64,000 nucleotides of DNA from Enterobacter sp. EA-1 (GTDB taxonomy: Bacteria > Pseudomonadota > Gammaproteobacteria > Enterobacterales > Enterobacteriaceae). This document shows, one piece after another, positions 59,050 through 64,000 of this stretch. The stretch is from NCBI GenBank assembly GCA_002886105.1, contig CP025776.1:2976001-3040000 (forward strand), given 5' to 3'. Under the pieces are notes generated by a model. That model worked only from the letters and a program-made list of their open reading frames with translations, made no database searches and was not told where the DNA came from. How positions within the stretch are numbered: position 1 is the first letter of the stretch; each line of letters starts with the position of its first letter. The translations under genes and the position numbers were made by a program.

Positions 59050-60035
59050 TTATAAGAAATTGAGACCTGTTGCTGTTTCACTAATATCCCAAAGTCTTCT
59101 ACTGGATTCTTCATCCATGGTAAATGCATCAACGCCATGAAGAGTCATTGATGATGCTTCACCTAATATCATTGGCGGTGTTTCAGAAGACAGGAGTGGT
59201 GCTATCTGACAATTTTCACAATATTGCCCGCTATATTCGTTCAGAGACACCGTTGTTGCACACCATACCGGTTGCTGCACCTTGTTCCGCTGATTTTCTA
59301 TCAAGGCTCAGGTCCACAGTCGCCTTTCCAGTACTATCCAGTGCGCCACTCGACTGTAGCTCTGTTCTGTCCATATTCCGGGATAGCTTCGTGGAATAAA
59401 TAGCGCCAGATGGACTGAAAATGCCTGAACAGCATCCTTAGCCCCTCGTTTCGCCAGTTCTCGGGTAAAGAGTATATTTGCGGTTTTTGACTGACCATAA
59501 GCTTTCCAGCAGTCATAAGGTCTCATGTCAAAACTATCTTCAAAAACAATAGGTGATAATCGATGGGCCCGGATGAAACTGTATCCTCCACCCTGTGCCT
59601 CGCATAGCGCAGGCCAGAGTAAACATGTTAACTGAAAGATGATTTGTGGAAAATTGTACTTCCCAAACCCCCGGGCATCTATTTCAAGCGCTGGTGTTGC
59701 CATGATCCCGGCATTGTTAATCAAAATATGTAATGCTTTATTTTTATTTATGAATGCATCAGAAAAATTTTTGACTGACTCCGGAGATGACAGATCCATT
59801 TCAATAATTTCAACGTCAGGATATGACGAGGTTCTCCCGAGCCTTCTTCACGTTTCTGGCGGGTACAATATTAGCCCCTGCTGAATAAAGCGCCTTAACT
59901 GTTTCCAGTCCGAGCCCTGGAGTGTCCCCCCTGTTACTATTGCATTTTTATTCTTGCCGAAATACCCCCGATAACATCTGTGGTTGTTGATGCGGGAGAA
60001 AACCCGCTATTAAATGGTTGTTGTTGGTAAATCAT
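59050..60035 (-). CDS. Short-chain dehydrogenase/reductase 1
   Basis: SDR-fold oxidoreductase, about 328 codons, of the retinol-dehydrogenase-like long type. NAIVTGGHSGLGLETVKALY is the cofactor motif (reached after a break near 59945), ENLSSYPDVEIIEMDLSSPE follows, LHILINNAGIMATP is the NNAG strand, and YGQSKTANILFTRELAKRG carries the catalytic YxxxK. Substrate unknown. Frame breaks near 59945, 59830, 59660, 59540 and 59305. Same orientation as SDR 2 and the alcohol dehydrogenase, so probably the last gene of that operon. Confidence 0.8.
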
Positions 60036-60135
60036 TGAATATCCCGAGGCCATTAATAGAATGGTTAGTGATAATGCATTTACCTAATGTGCAGCGAACA
60101 CATTCGCTGCACATTAAGTCACATTACAAGAGTTA

Positions 60136-60859
60136 TCAGAATTCTGAGCACGGACGTAAGGTGATCTCATTTATGTCCACTTCTTTCGGTTGCTCTATCG
60201 CAAAAGCAATGGCACGAGCAACTGACGAAGCATGTTCTACTGCATCATAAAAGGCCTGAATTGCAGCATTTGACTCCGCATCTGAGGCTCCAGCCTTTAA
60301 TTCACTTTCAACTGCGCCGGGCAAATAACGGTGCGAATATCCCCCCCAACTTCTGACCGCAAGCCTTCACTCAGTGCACGCACCGCAAATTTAGTCGCAC
60401 TGTAGACAGTACCCAGACCATAAGCGACTTTCAGCCCGCCAACCGAGGACAGGTTAATAATATGACCAGATTTTTGCTTCCTGCATGACAGGAAGTACCG
60501 CAGCGATCCCATACAGTACGCCTTTGATGTTAATGTCGATCATCCGGTCCCACTCCATCTACTTTGAGTTTTGACATCGGAGCGGATGCCATCAGGCCTG
60601 CATTATTAACCAATACATCCACGCGGCCAAAGTGAGTAATCGCCTTCTGCACGAGGCGTTCAAGGTCTTCTCGTCTGGTGACATCAGTGGTTTCAATTGC
60701 TTCCCCGGGATTGAATATCTTTACTATCTGATCCAGTCGCTCCGTTCGGCGGGCACCGAGAACGAGTTTAGCACCCTGAGAAGCCAGATGGCGTGCCGTG
60801 GCTTCTCCCAGTCCACTGGAAGCCCCTGTAATAATTACTACTTTATCTTTTATAGCCAT
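60136..60859 (-). CDS. Short-chain dehydrogenase/reductase 2
   Basis: Classical SDR, about 242 codons. It starts [20 protein letters not shown] with the TGxxxGxG motif. [16 protein letters not shown] suggests an Arg-based NADP preference, [12 protein letters not shown] is the NNAG motif, [17 protein letters not shown] gives the catalytic Ser and [16 protein letters not shown] the Tyr/Lys pair. Ends [14 protein letters not shown]. Frame breaks near 60545, 60475 and 60310. Substrate unknown. Confidence 0.88.
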
Positions 60860-60981
60860 AGAAATTTCCTAAGAAAAATGGGGGAGAGAACGTATTCAGT
60901 GCAAAGTTAATTTTTTGCTCTGGTTATTGGTTCCAGAATAATTTTATCCAGCCATTTTGAATTAACTTTGCTGGAGCGATT

Positions 60982-62138
60982 TCATATCGACATATCGATA
61001 ACGTGCTTTTTCTCAATGACTTCACGCCGGGCTTTGGCAGTCTGCTGAATTGGAATAATCTGCACCTCAGGTACTATCATTTTCGGCACAAAATCGAGAA
61101 CTTCCTGAGTTTGCCGCATGCCTCCAGTCTGAGAACCTGCAAAACTATTGCGATTCAGTATAGTGGTAAATGGCGATAACTGGTTGGGTTGGGTTAGTCG
61201 ACCAATTCCAACGAGGCAGAAAGTACTGTTGGTTTTCAAAGTAGTAGAGCATCCATTTCAAAATGGTAGGGTAGCAAGGATAAAATCCAGTTTCCTGCGA
61301 TATTGCGTGAGCTTTTCTTTGGTATAGTTAATAACAACATCTGTCGCACCAAAGCGGCGGGCATCACTAACTTTGTCAGCGGTTGTTGTAAAGACGATGA
61401 CTTTAGCTCCCATGGCAGAAGCCATCTTAACTGCAAAATAGTCCCCCCATGCCTACAATGCCAATTGTTGAGCCTTTACGTATATTCCAATGAATCAGTG
61501 GCGAATAAACAGTAATCCCGGCACACATTATTGGGCCAGCATGCTCAAGTTGCATATTATCCGGGATCCCCGGAGACAAATTGTTCGGTGACCACTATAC
61601 GGTTTGGAATACCGTTATCCCTCCAGGGGTTGAGTTTAGGGTCTGTCTGGGTGCCATAAGAATAAATAACTGGTTTTCACAGTATTGTTCATTACCGGCG
61701 TTGCATTCATCGCAGTGCCCGCAGCTGTCGACCATAGTACCAGCGATCGCCCACGTTGGTAGGTGGGTCACACCTGTGCCAACCGTTACAATGCCGGACA
61801 TTTCATGTCCGGGCACCTGGAGGCAGAATCTGGTCTCCCCTTGTCTTTATGAGCGGCGTGTATGTCGGAATGACAAACGCCACAATACAGGATTTCTATC
61901 GCCACATCTTTTGGCAGTAAAGCCCTGCGCTGGAAAGTGAATGGCTTGAGCTGTAATGAGTAGTCGTGAAAAGCATAACCTTGTGCTGGGATAAGTCGGT
62001 TGAAATTTCGGAGGCCGATGTTGGCAGCGGAGCGGCGGCGGCTTTTTTAACACCCCACCGGCTACACCAACCATATAGCGTGCCTACTGAACCAGCCAAG
62101 AGGCGACGTCGAGTGCGGTCTAATTTTTCGTCATTCAT
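60982..62138 (-). CDS. Zinc-dependent alcohol dehydrogenase (YahK/CAD type) with a twin-arginine-like N-terminus
   Basis: Medium-chain NADP-type alcohol dehydrogenase of the cinnamyl-alcohol dehydrogenase group. The catalytic zinc motif YCGVCHSDIH lies near 61885, the structural zinc ligands are in DSCGHCDECNAGNEQYCEN, and IGIVGMGG is the nucleotide fold. The C-terminus KKHVIDMSI corresponds to the family KYRFVIDN end. Unusually, the start MNDEKLDRTRRRLLAGSVGT resembles a Tat leader, with ~45 residues before the enzyme core, suggesting export if real. AGGA precedes the ATG. At least six frame breaks. Divergent from the LysR gene. Confidence 0.82.
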
Positions 62139-62238
62139 CACATAATCCTGTTAGTAGCTAAGGCAGTTGCAAAAAATGATTACACTGGATAAAAAATGAA
62201 TTATTCTGGCCTTCATAATTCCTTAAAATGGATTAATC

Positions 62239-63080
62239 ATGAATAAACTAGAGTCTCTTCGCTTTTGTACGGCAGAAACCCTTCAGTTCCGGGGAAACAG
62301 CAATCAGGCTGTCAGTATCCCCGCAGGTTGTGAGCCGCACTATTTCTGAACTAGAGGAAATGCTTGGGGAGTCCCTTTCAAACGGAATACGCGTAGTATG
62401 CGATTGACTGGATTTGGAGAGGAATTTCTTGTTCAGGCAACACAACTTCTGGAAGACAGTGAGCGTCTGTTTTCTCGTGGAGGGCATCGGGAGAAGGAAA
62501 TGTCAGGTACTGTTCGCATCACATTACCCAGACTGCCAGATAACGACGCTATTTTAAGTGAATTACTCGGAAGAAATGATTCTATCCTAACCTGACTATC
62601 GACTGGCGGGTGGATGCAAGTAAGCTAAACCTTGTGGATGAGCAAATTGACATTGGTCTTCGAATTAGTTCCCGGCCTGACAGAAGATATATATCTCGAC
62701 GAATTTGTCAGATGCATGAAATTATGTCGTTTCTCCATCCTTGCTTGCCAAAACAGGAAAACTTCGTGTCGGTGATTTACTGAAAACTATCCATTGAGCG
62801 GCCTGCTTGATTCGAGCACTGGTCGTATTTGGCCAGAAAATCCAACTAAATTAAAAGTCGTAACTACGGACGCTTACAGTGAATTAGGTAGTGCCTTAGG
62901 GGGGCAAACATTTAGTCATTTACTTGAGTGTATGTGTAGTAGGTATACATTCCGGGGAATTGATATCTAAATCTACGGCAAATGTATCTGTTCAGACCTC
63001 AACAAGTTGTAACCTCTGCAAGAGTAAAGTATGTTTTTGAATGTTTAGGAGAAAATACTAAAAAGCATTATACAAATTAA
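62239..63080 (+). CDS. LysR-family regulator, divergent from the dehydrogenase genes
   Basis: The N-terminal HTH reads MNKLESLRFF, ETAIRLSVSPQVVSRTISEL, EEMLGESLFKRNTRSMRLTG. The ligand domain reads EMSGTVRITLPRLPDNDAIL, LTIDWRVDASKLNLVDEQID, IGLRISSRPDRRYISR and ends QVVTSARVKYVFECLGENTK. About 281 codons, slightly short. It faces the alcohol dehydrogenase across a 100-base intergenic region, the classic arrangement for LysR control of a divergent operon. Frame breaks near 62270, 62370, 62585, 62730, 62795 and 62930. G+C is clearly lower than in the backbone. Confidence 0.82.
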
Positions 63081-63134
63081 AATAATTATCAGGCAGAATT
63101 TTTAATCCTGCCTGAATCGCTTACTTTCATTTGT

Positions 63135-63458
63135 TTACCGTAGTTGAAACACATTGATAATCAACACCCCGGCTAATATTAATGAGATCACAAATTGCTG
63201 CAATGTCTAACTTTTGGCTGAAAATACATAGCCTATTAGGGATATAAGTACAATACCCACACCATAGAGCATAAACGATGCCAACAGGCATTGTAACCAA
63301 TATCTTAGAGGAGATAAAATGATGGCATAGCATGAAAGACTTAAAATTCACAGTAACTTCGAACCCATCTGAACTATTGAGTAATGAAGTGGCTATAAAA
63401 CCTCAACAAGAATTGCTGAAATAAGATATAAATAAATTTTCATTTTTTTCTGCTTCAT
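63135..63458 (-). CDS. EmrE-type small multidrug resistance transporter (badly frameshifted)
   Basis: A four-helix proton-coupled drug antiporter of the SMR family, recovered by joining frames. From ATG 63458, with a perfect GGAGG five bases upstream, it reads KIYLYLISAILVEV (the membrane Glu of SMR helix 1). SLLNSSDGF follows, then SKILVTMPVGIVYALWCG with the helix 3 Trp, GVGIVLISLIGYVFF, QKLDIAAIC and a last helix ending LIINVFQLR. 107 codons, the family length. At least four frame breaks, so the gene is either miscalled sequence or a pseudogene. AT-rich. Confidence 0.72.
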
Positions 63459-63617
63459 AAAAACCTCCATATTCTCACTATCCGCATTAATGATTATCAG
63501 TTTTTATGGAATTGCGTATCATACAGTGTATTAACTTTTACCTCTAATGGTGATTAAAAAATATAATTCTCTAACGTATTCCATTAATTTTAGTTAAATG
63601 TTTGTAATGTCAACTTC

Positions 63618-63700
63618 TGGCACAAAGCGGCTTTTAAGATAACGTGCACTGATATGGGGTGTCAGGGGGTCAGGAGGTTCAAACCCTCTCGTGCCGACCA
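63618..63700 (+). tRNA. Degenerate tRNA-Pro (anticodon GGG)
   Basis: The 3' half is that of enterobacterial tRNA-Pro: anticodon stem CTGAT/GTCAG with loop ATGGGGT (GGG), a T arm GGAGG-TTCAAAC-CCTCT and a 3' end CGTGCCGACCA. The 5' acceptor strand TGGCACA pairs with it except at the last position (the first pair is U-G). The D arm is abnormal (GCGGCTTTTAAGATAACG) and the whole is 83 bases, six longer than usual. It may be intact but miscalled, or a remnant left by integration. No second copy of the 3' end was found in the window. Confidence 0.6.
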
Positions 63701-63712
63701 AATTCCCCGAGA

Positions 63713-63739
63713 AACCAGCCTCTTGAGGCTGGTTTTTTT
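63713..63739 (+). terminator. Terminator after tRNA-Pro
   Basis: AACCAGCC-TCTTGA-GGCTGGTT followed by TTTTT, 12 bases after the CCA end. Confidence 0.88.
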
Positions 63740-63805
63740 ATGTCTGCGATTTGGGAAAGGTAAAACCCTGACGAATTAAACCACCCAATTATCCTTTCTA
63801 CCCGG

Positions 63806-64000
63806 TTAATAGTGTGTCAGCACGCCGAAAACCGATACGTCGTTCAGCGTTTTCCCCTTGAGGCCTCTCCGTCATCCGTAATAATCGCTGCCCTCCATTT
63901 CGCAAACTGACTGTGACCGCCATACAGTACCCGTACCTTGTCTCCGTCGTCTGGTTGTCGTGCCAGCATCCCCGCATAACCGGCCCCGCCCGCCTCGATC
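63806..64000 (-). CDS. C-terminal end of an unrecognised protein (partial, runs off the window end)
   Basis: Minus-strand frame ending in TAA at 63806-63808. It reads GGAGYAGMLARQPDDGDKVR, VLYGGHSQFAKWRAAIITDD and, after a one-base shift near 63865, LKGKTLNDVSVFGVLTHY. G+C is back to backbone level. I do not recognise the family. The position just after a tRNA and terminator would fit a prophage or island gene, but nothing in the sequence proves it. Confidence 0.4.

Noticed and set aside
63127-63351. A 74-codon minus-strand protein as a separate gene
   Set aside because: Its parts are out-of-frame and in-frame pieces of the EmrE-type transporter (PVGIVYALWCG, QKLDIAAIC), so it is merged into that gene.

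Overview
The window is a chromosomal segment of an Enterobacterales bacterium, most likely Enterobacteriaceae close to Enterobacter, Klebsiella or Kosakonia. Its backbone follows the Escherichia coli 38-40 min order: ydiY, pfkB, ydiZ, yniA, yniB, hxpB, ydjM, tcyP, cedA, katE, osmE, nadE, cho, ves, spy, astCADBE, xthA, nudG, ynjH, gdhA, topB, selD, ydjA, sppA, ansA, pncA, then yeaC, msrB, gapA, yeaD, yeaE, mipA, yeaG, yeaH. Almost every gene carries one or more single-base frameshifts, many in short homopolymers. This includes genes that should be intact in any such organism (gapA, nadE, xthA). The simplest reading is an unpolished assembly, not mass pseudogenisation. Coordinates given here therefore span whole genes across frame breaks, and no gene is called a pseudogene on frameshifts alone.

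Layout. 1-5.1 kb: a short exported protein, ydiY, phosphofructokinase 2, yniAB and the sugar phosphatase hxpB. 5.2-8.6 kb: an inserted kduD with a KdgR-like box, SOS-controlled ydjM, the cystine carrier tcyP, and cedA. 8.8-14.8 kb: katE, osmE, nadE, SOS-controlled cho, ves, and the chaperone spy. 15-21.1 kb: the arginine succinyltransferase operon astCADBE, with ATGA overlaps between astC/astA, astA/astD and astD/astB and a sigma-54-like promoter. 21.5-33.8 kb: xthA, a sulfurtransferase, nudG/ynjH, gdhA, topB-selD, an inserted acid phosphatase with a Pho box, ydjA, sppA, ansA, pncA.

33.8-50.4 kb replaces the ydjE-ydjL genes that sit between pncA and yeaC in E. coli K-12 with a different catabolic cassette. 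It holds two CitMHS-type permeases, a stand-alone RadC-like protein, a GntR/FCD regulator, a beta-propeller lactonase, and a long leftward operon. That operon encodes an isopropylmalate/tartrate-type dehydrogenase, an Asp/Glu racemase-like protein, a LigI-type amidohydrolase, an aldarate-type MFS carrier, a solute-binding-like protein with no signal peptide, an aconitase-like enzyme and a LysR regulator. A rightward operon encodes a DUF1537 four-carbon acid-sugar kinase, a class II aldolase and the second CitMHS permease. A palindrome, TGCATTT-N10-AAATGCA, occurs perfectly before the regulator, the lactonase and the leftward operon, and with one mismatch per arm before the rightward operon. 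I infer a single regulon for uptake and breakdown of a hydroxylated carboxylic acid and/or its lactone, substrate unknown. This is the most interesting part of the window.

50.4-58.7 kb returns to the conserved backbone (yeaC to yeaH, with an apparent 93-bp in-frame deletion in yeaG). 58.7-64 kb is an AT-rich accessory stretch: two short-chain dehydrogenases, a zinc alcohol dehydrogenase with a twin-arginine-like N-terminus, a divergent LysR regulator, a badly frameshifted small multidrug resistance (EmrE-type) gene, a degenerate tRNA-Pro(GGG), and the C-terminal end of an unrecognised, possibly prophage, gene.
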